A DNA stretch of 64,000 nt from Typhlomys cinereus (Eukaryota > Chordata > Mammalia > Rodentia > Platacanthomyidae). The stretch lies in contig JALPQD010000834.1 of assembly GCA_023101885.1 (NCBI GenBank), forward strand, positions 372,001 to 436,000, read 5' to 3'. Within the stretch, counting starts at the first letter, position 1, and the number at the start of each line of letters is the position of its first letter. Shown here one piece after another: positions 22,311-35,525 of the stretch. Made by a program: the position numbers and the translations under genes. The notes under the pieces are model-generated. The model saw only the letters and a program-made list of their open reading frames with translations. It had not been told where the DNA came from and ran no database searches.

Positions 22311-22323
22311 GCGCTATATAACC
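22311..22323 (-). promoter_or_regulatory. TATA-like box in L1-S unit 1
   Basis: Minus-strand GGTTATATAGCGC. About 27 nt downstream the sequence CTCCCTTTCCCC begins, which equals the element's own 5' end. Duplicate at 38,912-38,924. Confidence 0.55.
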
Positions 22324-22453
22324 TGGGGAGCTCAGGCGCGGCCCGGGAGATGGGACCTTCCTGGCGCAGCTCTTGGCTTCTGCTAGGGTGGGGAGAGCTG
22401 GGCCCCTTGGCTGTGCCTGGGGTTCTGGGGTAGGTGAAGGAGAGAGGGGGAAG

Positions 22454-22463
22454 CTTACCTAGG
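22454..22463 (-). other. Consensus 5' splice donor, L1-S unit 1
   Basis: Minus-strand CCTAG|GTAAG about 67 nt from the 5' terminus. Duplicate at 39,062-39,071. Confidence 0.55.
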
Positions 22464-22526
22464 TCATAGTGAGTCCTGGCTGGACTGCGTGCCTCCTGGG
22501 TGCGTGGTGGGTTGGGGAAAGGGAGA

Positions 22527-22883
22527 GTAATAAAGATTTTCTTAGAAATCATTATAAATAGATGTCGATCCTTTGGTCATATAGATACTAGTATTATTTT
22601 CTGACTCAAAGTCAATCTGAGTAAAATTCTAAGGGCATGACTATATTCTATAAAGTAACTATTCCTCTTGATACATTAAACTGCTATTAGAGCTAAATAT
22701 TCACCATGGGAAATTTAAATCTTATTTGAATGATGAACTAACATAAATTGGAGCCTCAGACATTGGAGACCCAATCAAATAAAGGCACATGTTTGACTCA
22801 GTGTAACATTCTACATTACTAAAGGATATGTTAGCACTAAAATTGACTGAAATTCTAGGATAGGGACGTTCATGATGAAATGA
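22527..22883. other. 5' flank of L1-S, between L1-S and arm B
   Basis: About 360 bp of AT-rich DNA that is not in arm A. It recurs with the next L1-S copy at 39,136-39,496, so it travels with L1-S and the inverted arm as one unit. Confidence 0.7.
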
Positions 22884-23502
22884 AACACCCTAATTTTGAG
22901 TGATCAGTGCAGCTCTGACATGGATACCCTGAATTGGTAAGATTGATTGTAGCTTTGAACTGGTACCACAACAAAGAAATCCTGATTATTACTCTATGTC
23001 ATTTTCTCCATAGACATTCCCTAGAAATAAAATATTAATACTGCTTATGCCTTGAAAGTCTTTTTAAATCTGTCTTTCAATCTTTTTTGAGTTTCTCTAA
23101 TAGTCAGTTTTTTTTTTTTTGGTTACATCATTTCTATAAAACTCACTTTTAAACTTCTAACTGGGTCTAGGATGAAAGCACAGCCAAATGACCCACTTTG
23201 GATATATAAAAAAATCATTGACCCTTTCATGTGTTCCAAAATACTCCCTCTTGGCCAAATTCTCACTGAGTTCCTCCCAAATTTAAATCATGTGACAAGG
23301 AAAAAAAAAAGATTAATGACTCTACTGAATTTTTAAGTAATAAAATCTCAATAAAATGATAAGCAGAAACTTCCAGTTCACAGTATAGAAATTTTTATTT
23401 AATTAGTAATATATTCAAACTTCCAAATTGAAAGACTTCTTAGTGAACTTTTGTTTATACGTTCCTATCGTTGCAGTGACTACCTGAATAAGGCAGTGAT
23501 TA

Positions 23503-23637
23503 AGCTGATTGGGTGGCAACAACTGCATCCTACTCTCAGGATGGAAGAGCAGAGAGCTTGAATCTGAAGCCAGCTTATGCTACTTAATGTGATTCAGACC
23601 AGCCGGGAGTACATAATGGACTCAGGGAGGGAAGAAG
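23503..23637 (+). mobile_element. B1-type SINE (arm B copy)
   Basis: Inverted copy of 16,871-17,008, followed by its GA-rich tail to 23,757. Confidence 0.75.
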
Positions 23638-24482
23638 AGAAGAAGAAAAAGATAGAGAGGAAGACACACACACACAGAAAAGAGACAGAGACAGAGAGAG
23701 ATAGATAATGACAGGGTGAGAGAGACAGAGGCAGACAGAGACAGAGGACTGAGTCTCAAATATTTTTGGAAATACTTTATCAGATTTTTACAAAAAAATT
23801 AAAAAATGCATAGATGAACAAGAGAAGATAATATTACTTTTAGGGCCTGAAAAGACAGACGATCTGTTTATTTCCTAAACTGAGGGGCATAGTGTATAGA
23901 ATAATCTAATAACCCAGTGGATCGTAGACAACATGTAAAAAAATCAGAATTACAGATATATCCTTTTGAAAAGAACAAATTATTTCTGCTTGTTTAGTTT
24001 CATAGGTTGTGACTGGTATTATTTTTCCTTTCTAAAAGTCTTAAGCTATATGTTTTTATGATAACAGGACTAAATCTATATAAACTTTAACAAGACAACC
24101 AACTGTTTGCATTTTATCTCATATACATATATTCAAATTTTAATTTTCACATGCATACTCTCTCCCACTCCCTCTTTCACTAGACAAGTTAGAACATAGT
24201 ATGTTAAACCCCAAACACTAGAATGCATCTCCCAATAATAATGAATAGTTAAAAAAAATCCACAGAGGGGGATAGGGTGACACCTTGTAAAAGGGGAGAT
24301 TATGAAACCAGAGCAAGTAGAGTAAGGGAGGAACAATAGAAAAAAATACCTAGCTGGGAATGAGGGTATGGAAAATAGGAGGGACGGAGGGATTTATAGA
24401 AAAACTGTAAGATTATGGGAAGTAATCTCATAGGAACCACATATGCTAATAATAGTCAAAATGCGAATTAAAGAAAGTAACA

Positions 24483-24724
24483 GAGAGCCAGAGAGATGGT
24501 TCAGGGGTTAAGACTCAGTCTCTCCAATTGAAAATGAGGCAAAACAAAAAGAAAAAATCCAGAGCTGATCCACTATACCCAGTGACAATTAGAGATATAC
24601 TAGAAGTACAGAAGTGTGGCACTTCCGAGATAAATGTTGATCAGAGAGGTCTCAAAGGTCCCCCCTCCTGCAAATATAGGCTTTTGCCATAGCTCTTGTT
24701 GCGCTCAAGAAAAAAAAAAAAAAG
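24483..24724 (+). mobile_element. tRNA-derived SINE (arm B copy)
   Basis: Inverted copy of 15,754-16,002, ending in poly(A). Confidence 0.5.
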
Positions 24725-24729
24725 AGTAA

Positions 24730-25770
24730 ACCCTATTACTGAAGTTGCAACACAAATGGATCACAGCACATAGGCAAAATAAATCAAATGGAACTAGTCT
24801 GAAGAACTTCCTCCTTGCTGAGCTAGCTTACACAGTACCAAGAATAGAGACTATAAGTAGCAATAAAATCACCATGGCATAGGTGAACACCAGTGTAATA
24901 GCAGCATGAGTTTCAAAGAGAAAACCACCAGCTTTCTGATTGAACTCAAGACCTGCTTGTCAGAATTGAACATATTCCTGCTATTGTTAATTAGAACAAG
25001 AACCTAAAAAATGGAAGGAAATAGATCAATAGAGAAAACAGCCAATGAACCTAGTTAGGATGAGAGCACAACAAACTGCTCTGATAAATAACTATATTAT
25101 ACCATAGATTTGAAGAGCACTTATCATTCAGCCTAGAAATCTTATTGTACAAGAAAGTAGAAATCTCAACACCCGTCAAGACTGAGCTTAGACCAGTAGA
25201 AGAGCAGTGATGTGAACATAGTGACCATCCATAATGTAGATTACTGGTGACCCGTATGGCTCATCCAGAATCAAGCCATCCTAACCTCTTCCTATCCTAG
25301 GGGGTTGGATAACCTCATGGAAGAGGGGACAGTGAGATTAAGTAAGAACTTAAATTTGGGAGGTCCACTGTTAGACAAGACCTTCCATTCAAGGCAAGGA
25401 TTCTATATCCAGGAACTCACAAAGTGAGACTTGTCCTTCTAAGATCTGAGTAATGGCTGAAATACCAACATGCCCATAGACTGTGGCACTGAAGAGAGAA
25501 AAGAACACACATGGAAACCTTAGGTACTAGAGTTGGATGAGTGAGGAAATGCCTCTATCAGTGGGGTGGCCCAAGGAAAGGCAACTTGGTATACCAAAGA
25601 GGCCTGAACCCCCAAAAGAGGAGAGAAGCCCTCTTCTTTGGGTTCATAGAAACAGCCAGGTAGGATGGTGGGAGGTGAGTGGGATGGATTAATAAAGGGA
25701 AGAAAGCAGAATGGGAGGGGGGAATGAAAAACAGGGATAAAATCAATATGCTAAAAATAAATTTAAAAAG
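24730..25770 (+). mobile_element. Old L1 3'UTR (arm B copy)
   Basis: Inverted copy of 14,681-15,750. Confidence 0.5.
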
Positions 25771-27181
25771 ACACGAATTGATCATATCCATATAAACAAC
25801 TCAAATCATCATTACATTTTATATCAACCATAAATTCAATGATTCTAATACTCTCCTTCATGAAAGGAGATTTTTCTAATCACATGTCCAATCTAAAACC
25901 AGAATCACACAATGTACCTTCTTAAGAGCAATTCTTCCTCAATTTCTAAATGTTTTTCATGATTATGACACTTATATATTTAAATAATAATGTCATTTTT
26001 TAATTCCTGTAAATAGTAATCCTGGATATTCCCATTTGCTATAGATCTGCCATATGAATGAGGGGGCTCCTTTTATGCTCTAAATGACACCAAACAAAGT
26101 AATAATTATTCCCAAAGTATAAGTCTTTTGGTACTTGAATAGCAAATTTTTATATTTGTTCCAAAGAGACATTAATCAGTAGTTATTATGTAGAATAACA
26201 TTCTTAATTGTATGTTAAGTCCAACATTTCTCAGTCAAGTTGTATGAACTCAGAAAGAGGATTACAAGTAAGTAAATAATCAATTTACATAAAGATGTTA
26301 TAGTAAGCAGATACCTAATAGCAGACTTCTACTCTTAACTAGTTATACTAATGAAGAAGAGCAGAATTAGTTTCCCAGAGTAATCAATTGTAAAATAGAT
26401 ATGTTAAAATCTGTTTTGAAATTCAGGCAATGAGCAACCAAGTCTCATATCTCCAAGAGAAAAAAGCAAACATCATAACCCCTATATATAAGCAATCTAC
26501 CATTAAATCGGAGACAGTCTAAATAGTATGGTGGCCGAGCTGAATTGGACAAATAAAATCAGAATTCAAAGATAAAAATATGCTGAATATGTAAGGCTGA
26601 GTTCTCAAAAGTCTATGTGCATAGTTTTTATTATCTATTAGAAGCATCATTTACAGTTCAGAACCCTACAGAGCTGGACAATAGTTACCAAAAAAACCAA
26701 AAACTGCACGCTAGCCAATTCTCAGACCACACATAAATGAGCAAGTTTGAACTCCATTCATCAAAGAAAAGAAGACTTGGTGAAAAGAATGCTCAGCAGA
26801 GACAATACAGCTCAATTATTTTTTTGGAGTAAGGGTTGATTCAAAACTCTTTAAGTGTGAATAGGATCAGCAGCCACAGTATGAAAAACTGTTTAAAATA
26901 TCAGTAGCATAGACCTATCACACACAGGTTAAGCAAAATGATTATTAAAAGTGATTTCATTATTTACATAAAGTCTCCTGGGAAAACAGAAATGTATGAT
27001 GCAAGGTAAGCTATGCCTTGAGGATCAGCATTCTAACTTTCATATAGCCAATGTTCCCTGACCTTGACACACTCTTAAAATATACTAAATTGTGATTCAT
27101 ATCCCAAGGAGGCTTGAAACACTGAGCTTGATGTTAAGGGAACTGTTCTAAGAGTTAATGCTTGTTAAGAATGTTACATTC

Positions 27182-30100
27182 CCTTCCTTTCACTCCGCCC
27201 CCCGGGACACGTGCTCGGGGTCCAGCGGGCCCACCAGCGACCTAGGTAAGCTTGGTCCCCGCCCACCCCCAGAACCCCGGCCCGCCCAAGGGACCCAGCT
27301 CCTCCCACCATCCAGCCGGAGCCGCATGCCCCAGGGCCTGGGAGGAGGAGAGGGCACCCCCGTGCACCCGGCCTGCCCTCAGGTCTCCCAGGTTAAACAG
27401 TGCATGCAGATGCCTCATCCTTCCTTCCCCGACTCCTCGCCTGGGACGCGCGGGTTCCAGCCTGGACTCACCTCAACCAGGTAAGCTCTTCTCTGCCCAC
27501 CCCTAAAACCCCAGGCCAAATAACTCAGTTTAGTGAAAAACACACAGAATTGAAAGAAGATCTTAGAGTTAAAAGGACAATGCCAAAGTCAAAGTGCAAA
27601 CCCATGAGAAACAACACTCAAGTACACAACTCCCACTGAAGGAATTATCCCATAATGTTAGACTCCAAACCAACAAACCCATGTAAAATGGCCAAGAAAG
27701 CCTGACCAGGATAACGACCTTCAAAATATGATCATTACCATGTTCAATACTATGAAAGAGGATATCCGGGAGGAATTAAATAAAATCAGTCGTTTGAAGA
27801 GGAACACAACAGAACTTGGAGGAGTTGAGAAAAACAGTGCAAGAATCAAAAACTGGCATAGAGCAGTTAAAGCAACTCAAGCAGAGTTTAAAAGTGAGCT
27901 AAAAGACAAGTTATCTTCAACCCAGAATCCACAGAGAGTCTTATGAGCAGAACTAACAAAGCAGAAAAGAGAATTTCAGACCTTGAAGATAAAGTGGGAG
28001 TATTAACCAGCTCAATGGAAGAGATTGTTAAAGCAAAAAGATACTCGATAGAAATATTCAAGAGTTATGGACACCCTGAAGAAGCCTAACATGCGTATCC
28101 ATGGAATACCAGAGCAAGAATCTCAAAATACCACCCCTGAGGAAATTTTTTCAAATGATCATCAAGGAAAACTTTCCTCATCTAAAAAAAAGAGAGGCCC
28201 ATCCATATACAAGAGCATTCTGCACCCCAAACAGATATGACCAAAACAGAGCTCGCCACGGCAAAAATAGTCAAAGCACTCCACATTCAGATAAAGAACT
28301 GGTGCTGAGAGCTTCAAGGAGAAAAAACAAGTCACTTTTAAAGGTAAACCTATTAAATAACAAAATGACTTTCTCAGTCGAATCAGTTAAAAGCAAGAAG
28401 AGCTTGGAGAGACATACTTCAAGTATTGAATGAGCAAAAATGTCAGCCCGGCTGATTTACCCTGCAAAACTATGAGTCTTGAGTGAAGGAGAAAGAAAAA
28501 TCTTCCAGCACAAAGACAACTTGAAGGGATACATGTCCACCAAACCAAGCTTCAAAAAATGCTAGAAATGATACTCAAGCATGAAGAAAAAAACAGGCAT
28601 ATCCAGGAGAACAGAAGGCAAGTATAAACACCATTAACAGCAAAGCAATATACTTATAAAACTACTAAACATAATAAATGTCTGGAATTAAAAATAGTTT
28701 CTCCATTATAACACTGAATGTTAATGGAATTAACTCACCAATCAAGAGACACAGATTACGATTTGGATTAAAAATCCCTATCCATCAATCTGCTGCCTGT
28801 AGGAAACCCATCTCAACCACAAAGATAGGCATGGCCTAAAAATAAAAGACGGTCAACAATTCTACAAGCAAAGGAAGCAGAAAACAGGCAGGGGGTAGCC
28901 ATTATGAATCAGACAAAGTGCACTTAAACCAAAGAAAATTATAAGAGACACGGATGGATACTACATGTTAGTCACAGAAAAATTCACCAGGAAGACTTCA
29001 CAATACGGAACATATATGCACACCAATACGGGCCCCTCCAAATTCATAAGAAAACCTACAGCATCTAAAGCAAGAAACAACCCCCAAATGATGATTCTTG
29101 GGGACTTCACCACCCTCTCAACATGGGATAGATCAATAGGTCAAAAGTTTAACAGAGACACTTTGGACCTTAATCAACCCTGAAGATATGAACCTTTGAT
29201 CTCTATCGAACTTTTCCACCCACGCACCAAAGAATACACATATACAAAAAGTTGAAATTCTAACCTGTGCCCGTCAGACCACTATGGCCTAAAGCTAGCC
29301 ATCTACAAAACCACAAACACAGAAAATACACTAACTCCTGGAAACTTAACAATATGATGCTGAATGAGAACTGGATCAGAAGAAATTAAAAGGAAATTCA
29401 AGATTTCCTGAAAGTGAATGATAAGTGAAATACAACTTACCCAATCTCTGGACACAATGAAAGCTGCTCTAAAGTTAAGTTCATATGCTTAAGGCCTACA
29501 TCAAAAAAATGGAAACATAAGAATAAACAACTTAACCATGCAGCTTAAAGCTTTAGAGAAACTAGAGCAATCTGATCCCAAAAGTAGTAGAAGAGAGGAG
29601 ATTAGCAAAATAAGGGGAGAAATATCTGAAATCGAGACTAAGAAAATGATAGAAAAAATCAACCAGTCAAAAAGTGGTTCTTTGAAAAAATCAATAAGAT
29701 TGATCACCTCAGTTAAATTAACCAAAAGCAGAGAGAAAAACCAAATTAACAAAATTAGAAATGAAATGAAGTTATCGCTACTGATACCCAAGATTTCCAG
29801 AGAATTATAACATCATATTTCAAAAAATATACCTGTGAAGTTTGACAACACAAAGAGAATGGATGAATTTCTAAGTAAACACAACTTACCTAAACTGAAT
29901 CAGGATGTTTACGAATTATTTAAATAGTCCATAAACATATAAGAGAATGAAGAAGTAATCTCAAATCTTCCCACCAAAAAAAGTCCTGGAACAGATGGAT
30001 CAGTACAGAGTTCTACCAGACTTTAAGGTTAATAACACCAAACTCCTTAAACTGTTCCATCAAATAGCAAAGGAAGGAAGACACCAATTCCTTCTATGAA

Positions 30101-33100
30101 GCAATACCGTTAATCCAAAAACTAATAAAGCCACTTAAAAAGAAGCTATAGGCCAATCTCTCTGATGAACACATGCAAGATTCTCAACAAAGTCTTAGCA
30201 AATCGGATTCAAAAACATATCAAAAGATCATTCACGGGGACAAAGTAGGCTTCATCCCCGCACACAAGGTTGGTTCAACATACGCAAATCAATAAATGTA
30301 ATCATCATGTAAACCAGTCCAAAGTCCAAGACCACATGATACCCTTGGTAGATGCAGAAAAAGCTTTTGAAACGATCCACCAGCCTTTCATGATCAAAAC
30401 GCTAGAGACAGTAAGAATGGAAGGAACCTTATCAATATAATAAAAGCTGTATACAACAAGCCCACAGCAAGGAATATGCTCAATGGGAAAAACTGGAAGC
30501 ATTCCCACTTTGGTCAGGAACTAGACAAGGCTGTCCACTCTCACAACTTCTATTCAATATTGTACTTGAAGTCTTAGCTGAAGCCAGGAGACAAGAAAGG
30601 GACATAAAGGGTTTCAAATCAGCAATGAAGAAGTCAAGCTATCCCTATTGCAGATGACATGATCTTATACCTGAGTGATCCCAAAACTCCACCAGAAGCT
30701 CCTGGAACTAATGAGAAGTTCACGGCGGGGCAGGATACAAAATAAATGTGCAAAAATCAGAGGCCTTCCTATAGCCCAGAATGAAAGAAGTGAAAAAGCC
30801 TTGAGAGAAACAATCCCATTTACTATAGCCCCTAAAAAAATGAAATACATTGGTATAAACCTAACCAAGGAGGTAAAAGACCTTTACAATGAAAACTTTA
30901 AGACCCTAAAGAAAGAAATAGCAGAAGAACCAGAAAGTGGAAAGACCTCCCTGTTTCTGGATAGGCAGAATCAACATGTAAAAATGACCATCCTACCAAG
31001 GCATATACAAATTCAATGTTATAACACCCATTAAATCCCAAAGCAATTCTTCAACGAAGCTGACCAAACAACGTCAAAGTTCATATGGAGGCACAAATGA
31101 CCCAGGAGAGCAAAGACATCCTGAGTAACAAAAACACTGCTGGAGGTATTACCATACCAACCCTAAGTCATACACAAACCAGTTTTTTAAAGACAGCCTG
31201 GTACGGGCTCCAAATAGACACACAGATCAATGAAAGGATTGAAGTCCCAGATATAAGCCCACAAAATTACAGCCTTTTGGTCTTTGACAAAGGCATAAAA
31301 GTATCCAGTGGAAAAAGAACAGCATCTTCAACAAATGGTGGTGCAAATCTGGATCTCCACATGCAGAAGATTAACGCTGGACCCGTACTTGTCACCATAT
31401 ACAAGACTGAATCCAAATGGATCAAGGCCCTTGATTCAGGCCAGAGATATAAAAACAAAGTTGAAAGATAGGGCACCCCTTGAGCTAATTGGGTAGACCA
31501 ACATTTCCTAAACAGACATCCAATGGCACAGTATTGCTATCAACTGTCAACAGTTCGGATATTGTGAAATTTAAGAGCTTCTGCATAGATAAAAAGATTG
31601 TAACATGAGCTCAAAGGCAACCACAGATGGGAAAAATCTTCACTAACCACACACTGATAGAACTCTTCTGTCCAGAGTGCACAAAGAACTTAGAAAACTA
31701 AACACCAAGGAACCTATGGCCAATTAAAAATGGTCCCTGGAACTCAAAAGTTTACCAGGGATGAAATTAAAATGTCTAACAAATATTTTAAAATTCTCCA
31801 CTTCTTTACCCATCAGGGAAATGCAAATCAAAACTTCCCTGAGATAGCACTCACCCCGGTCAGGATGGCAAAAATCCACAATACAACAACAACGACAAAT
31901 GCTGGAGAGGATGTGGAGAGAGGGGAACTCTCCTACATTGCTGGTGGGAATGCAACCTCATGCAGCCACTCTGGCGACCGTCAGGATATCTTCACGAAAT
32001 AAAGATTGAAATGCCATAAACCCTACTATCAACTTCTGGGAATAACCCCCATGCAGCTGAGGTTCACCTCGGTAGCACAAGCACGACCATGTTCATAGCA
32101 GCACTGTTTACAATAGCAAAGTCATGGAATCAACCCAAAGTTCCAACAGTTGACGAGTGGATAAGGAAACTGTGGTACATCTATAAATGGAGTACTACTC
32201 GGCCATCAGAAATGATGAATTACTGGAATTGCCGGGAAATGGATCATTAGAAACAATTATATTAAGTGAAGTATCCCAGACCCAGAAAATTAAGCCTGTA
32301 TGTTCTCCCTCATAGGTGGCTCTAGTACCAAACCCACCCAGCCCACCTAGAGACACTCAAAGAAAAATCTCTGTAATACCTACAGTAATTGCAAGGATTA
32401 TGAACAGGAGGTATGGGGTAGGAGGGCCATACAGAAACAAGGAGGGAGGGGACCATGACAACAGCAGAAAATAGGCCTCCATCAAGGACTGCAAGTAAGC
32501 AATGAGACATCTGGTTAGTTCACAGACTTTTGTTCCTAATCATTTACTACTGAGGGGGTATGATCTCACCAGAAGAGGAGGGCATATAGTCTGGCAGACA
32601 AAAAGTAACCATTTTTCTAATGGTTGATAGACCCCCCTTCACTGTGTTTTCCCTATTTTATTACATCTACCTTTAATGTGCTTTTACACAAGACTCTAGT
32701 TTAACAGCTTTTTGTCTCTGCCAGGGGGTGACATACAATGCCCATCAGGATGGTGTGAAGGGCATTGCAGGAGCAGCAATACTGCGAAAGAAAATCAACA
32801 AACCCACAAAACAGAAATTCAGAGACTCTAATAACACACCTAGCAACTAGGCTAGACTAATCTCTCCCCATCCTGAAGCTCAGGGAAATTTCGGAAGAGG
32901 GGGCGGTAAGAGTGTAAGAGCAAAAGATGGGAGGAGCAATGATTGCAAGACTCCATACAAGTTAGGGCTTAAGACAATCATATTTGGACTTTACATGCCC
33001 TGCGCAATATCCAACAAACTATTGACCTTACAAAGTCTAGCATCTGCTAAAGGCACCAAGATCCTTGGAGGCAAGGGTGAGCCACAGCAGTGTTCCTATA

Positions 33101-33433
33101 CTAAGGGGAACACGGGAAAGGGTTCAGGGAAAGGCCACTGGGTCCTTGTATGTCATCGGTGAGGAGGGCCTAGTGGAAAATCAGGCATACACAAGAAAGG
33201 ACTCTCTGGGGAATTGGGGCAGGAGGCACCTCGGGAGGGGGAGGGAGGGGTGAGTGGAGCATGGCAGGGGTTTGGGGGAGGAGGAGGGAGGGAGGGAACT
33301 GGTGTACCTATTAAGTTTTTATGAGCTGAAATAATAATAAAAATAATTAAGAAAAGAAAAGAAATAAGTCAAAGATTGTAGGCAAAATAAATAATAAAAA
33401 TAAAGATGATGCTTGCCAAAAGAAAAAAAAAAA
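27182..33433 (+). mobile_element. LINE-1, arm B copy of L1-A
   Basis: Same element as L1-A. It shares the ORF1 TAA (27,684-27,686), the endonuclease deletion junction TACACAT (29,235-29,241), the tail structure and the TSD context (near 27,169-27,181 and 33,434-33,448). ORF1 spans about 27,580-28,627 and ORF2 about 28,678-32,325. Both are split into shorter pieces than in L1-A by extra single-base losses. Splice-donor-like sites are at 27,241-27,250 and 27,477-27,485. Confidence 0.9.
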
Positions 33434-34752
33434 GGAATTTTTTACATTGTCATGTTCTCTATATCTATTCTGAGGGAAAAATGCAAAAAGGCAGACAAGT
33501 TGGGTCAAACAAGTGAATCTGGGATCCATCCTTTACGTAAGAAAACGAGAAAAATTACACAAGGGGAAAATTATTTTATAAGTAATATTTGCCTCAAACA
33601 ATCCAATACCTACTGAGGACACTGAAAAAATTGAGAATTGTCAAAAATCTACAAATCACATGCCCTGTGTTACAATAAAATTATCAGATATAACCCATAT
33701 GTAGAAAATAGACCCGTATTGTCAATATCAAAATACCACGTGGATCAACATATTTAAGAAATTTTAATCAAACTTACAAGGCATTTTTTATTATTTGACC
33801 TTTGTTTATACATTTACATACTGAATTCTGAAGACAGTGAGAGAGAATTTATGTAGAAATGCCAAGATAAATTACAAAATGTAATAATGAAGGCATTTTA
33901 CTGTCAAAACATACCAATCAGTGGAACAGAACAGAGTTTAGAAACAGATCAAACAGGTGTGATGAATGGATGTCCAAAAATTTATACAAGCAACAGGATG
34001 AAAATCAGTAAACTTTTATGTAGTCTATGTGATTTCAAATTAGGAATTAATTTGTGTGTATTAATGATATACAAATGTTTTGATATAAGTAACATCAACA
34101 AGTATGTTCAAATAATGTATTAACTTCAGTATTTATGTTTATGAGGAGAACACTGAAAAATCTACTTTCCTTTAAAAATATCCAGTGCTATCATTTACTG
34201 TACACACCTATGAGGATGATAGAATTTTGAATTAGTCTCTATTACCCAAATCAAATATTGCATCTTTCAGCAATATCTGCATACTCACTATGCTTTTTCA
34301 TTTTGAGCATCCTGCCATAAGCTCGCTGATTCTATGAGTTCAATTTTTGTAGATTGTTCACAAGGTAAAATTGTCTTTTTGATAGAATATATAAAGAATA
34401 AAATCCTTTAGTGTGGACAATTAAAAATTTAGAAATTATAACATGCTTTCTTCATGTTTTCTTTTCAATTCATAAGAAATAACTTTCCACAAATGAATGT
34501 ATTGACACTTTTCATTATGTGTTTTCTTCAGGAGTTGGAACAGTATATAAAACTTATTTGGACAATAAATTGATAAATTCCAAACGACAGGTATGTAAGA
34601 AGGTGACAAAAAGAATAATGGGGTAGGCAATTTTAATGGAGAGAGAGGAGACAAGTATAGAAAGGATGGGGGAATAATAAGAATCACAATGCTGTAATAT
34701 ATTATCAGGCAAAACTTCCTCCTACATTCTGTTTGTTAAAAATAATATTCAT

Positions 34753-35075
34753 GGGGCTGGAGAGGTGGCTCAGGGATTAAGCCTCTGCATTGCAGGCGGA
34801 AGGGTCCCGAGTTCAGATCCCAGACCCCACGTATAGAATGTCAGGCAGAAGCGGGGTACCGTCATTTCTGGTCCTGGTAGGGCGGAGCCTGTGAACCACG
34901 GGGCAGAGTAAACAGAGGGGAGTGGAGGCGTCCGTGGTGGTTCCCGGATTCATCCGTGGTTCTACACATACATACACCACACATACACAACACGCACGTA
35001 CCACGGTGCCACACATGCAATATGCAAAATTGAATAAATAATAAAAAACAATTTAAAAATAAATAAATAAATAGT
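34753..35075 (+). mobile_element. tRNA-derived SINE, CA-tailed (arm B copy)
   Basis: Inverted copy of 5,183-5,494, starting GGGGCTGGAGAGGTGGCTCA and ending in CA-rich and AAAT-rich tails. Absent from copy C, which stops earlier. Confidence 0.78.
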
Positions 35076-35500
35076 CATAACACCACTTTCCAATTCCAAT
35101 TGCTTCACATTCTGACCAAACATGAGTCAGTATATATATATGATATATTAAATATATAATATGATATATAATATTTAAGTGTATGTAGACACATATTAAT
35201 GCAGATTTATGATCCGACCCTTAAATGGTGGCATTTAAGACACAGAAATCTGAATCGTTTTCATTTCCTTTTCAGACATAGCCTAAAATTTTTCCCCTCT
35301 TGTATCCTATATTACACAAATAATATTCCAATTGTTTCCCTGTATTTTTCATACATTTGAGAGAAGAGAAGAGAGAAAAGAAGAAGAGGTGTGTCTGTTG
35401 CCATGTAAATAAGGCTTTGCCTTGAATCAGAGATCCTTACCAACCTCCATGAAACCAAGGGTCAGTACTACAAAATTCAGTTACTTTGATTTTTATAGTA

Positions 35501-35525
35501 NNNNNNNNNNNNNNNNNNNNNNNNN
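35501..35525. other. Assembly gap, 25 N
   Basis: Exactly 25 N. The left side is in unique arm DNA and the right side is in the middle of L1-S ORF2, so the join has no natural continuity. A fixed-size short gap usually marks an unresolved or over-filled gap. Confidence 0.98.

Larger units (their letters stand above)
17630..22526 (-). mobile_element. LINE-1 (L1-S) with its 3' end missing
   Basis: A minus-strand L1 with a complete two-unit 5'UTR, ORF1 and most of ORF2, but cut at 17,630. The ORF2 C-terminus, 3'UTR and tail are absent. Normal L1 insertions lose their 5' end, so a 3' loss points to a later break. It differs from L1-A at many diagnostic sites (for example YADD instead of FADD, and an endonuclease SKIDH region that is not deleted). 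The sequence has dense single-base losses that fragment every frame. A second version is at 35,526-39,135. Confidence 0.9.
22097..22526 (-). promoter_or_regulatory. L1-S 5'UTR: two tandem units with TATA box
   Basis: Both units start with CTCCCTTTCCCCAACCC: unit 1 at the element's end (22,526), unit 2 near 22,295. Both contain CCTAGGTAAG. A TATA box sits at the end of unit 1, about 27 nt before the unit 2 start. This suggests that each full unit carries the promoter for the next unit boundary. Confidence 0.75.
22884..35500 (-). repeat. Inverted-repeat arm B (about 12.6 kb)
   Basis: Reverse complement of 4,752-17,629, running until the N gap. It contains inverted copies of the B1 (23,503-23,637), the 250-bp SINE (24,483-24,724), the old L1 3'UTR (24,730-25,770), L1-A (27,182-33,433) and the CA-tailed SINE (34,753-35,075). 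The remaining parts are the same unique DNA as in arm A, with no further feature. It is 261 bp shorter than arm A, from many small losses spread along its length. Confidence 0.9.

Noticed and set aside
4752..35500. A simple missed-adapter (fold-back) read as the whole explanation of the inverted repeat
   Set aside because: A fold-back read is symmetric about a point. Here a 5.25-kb spacer (L1-S plus flank) that is not self-complementary separates the arms, so at least one more event is needed.
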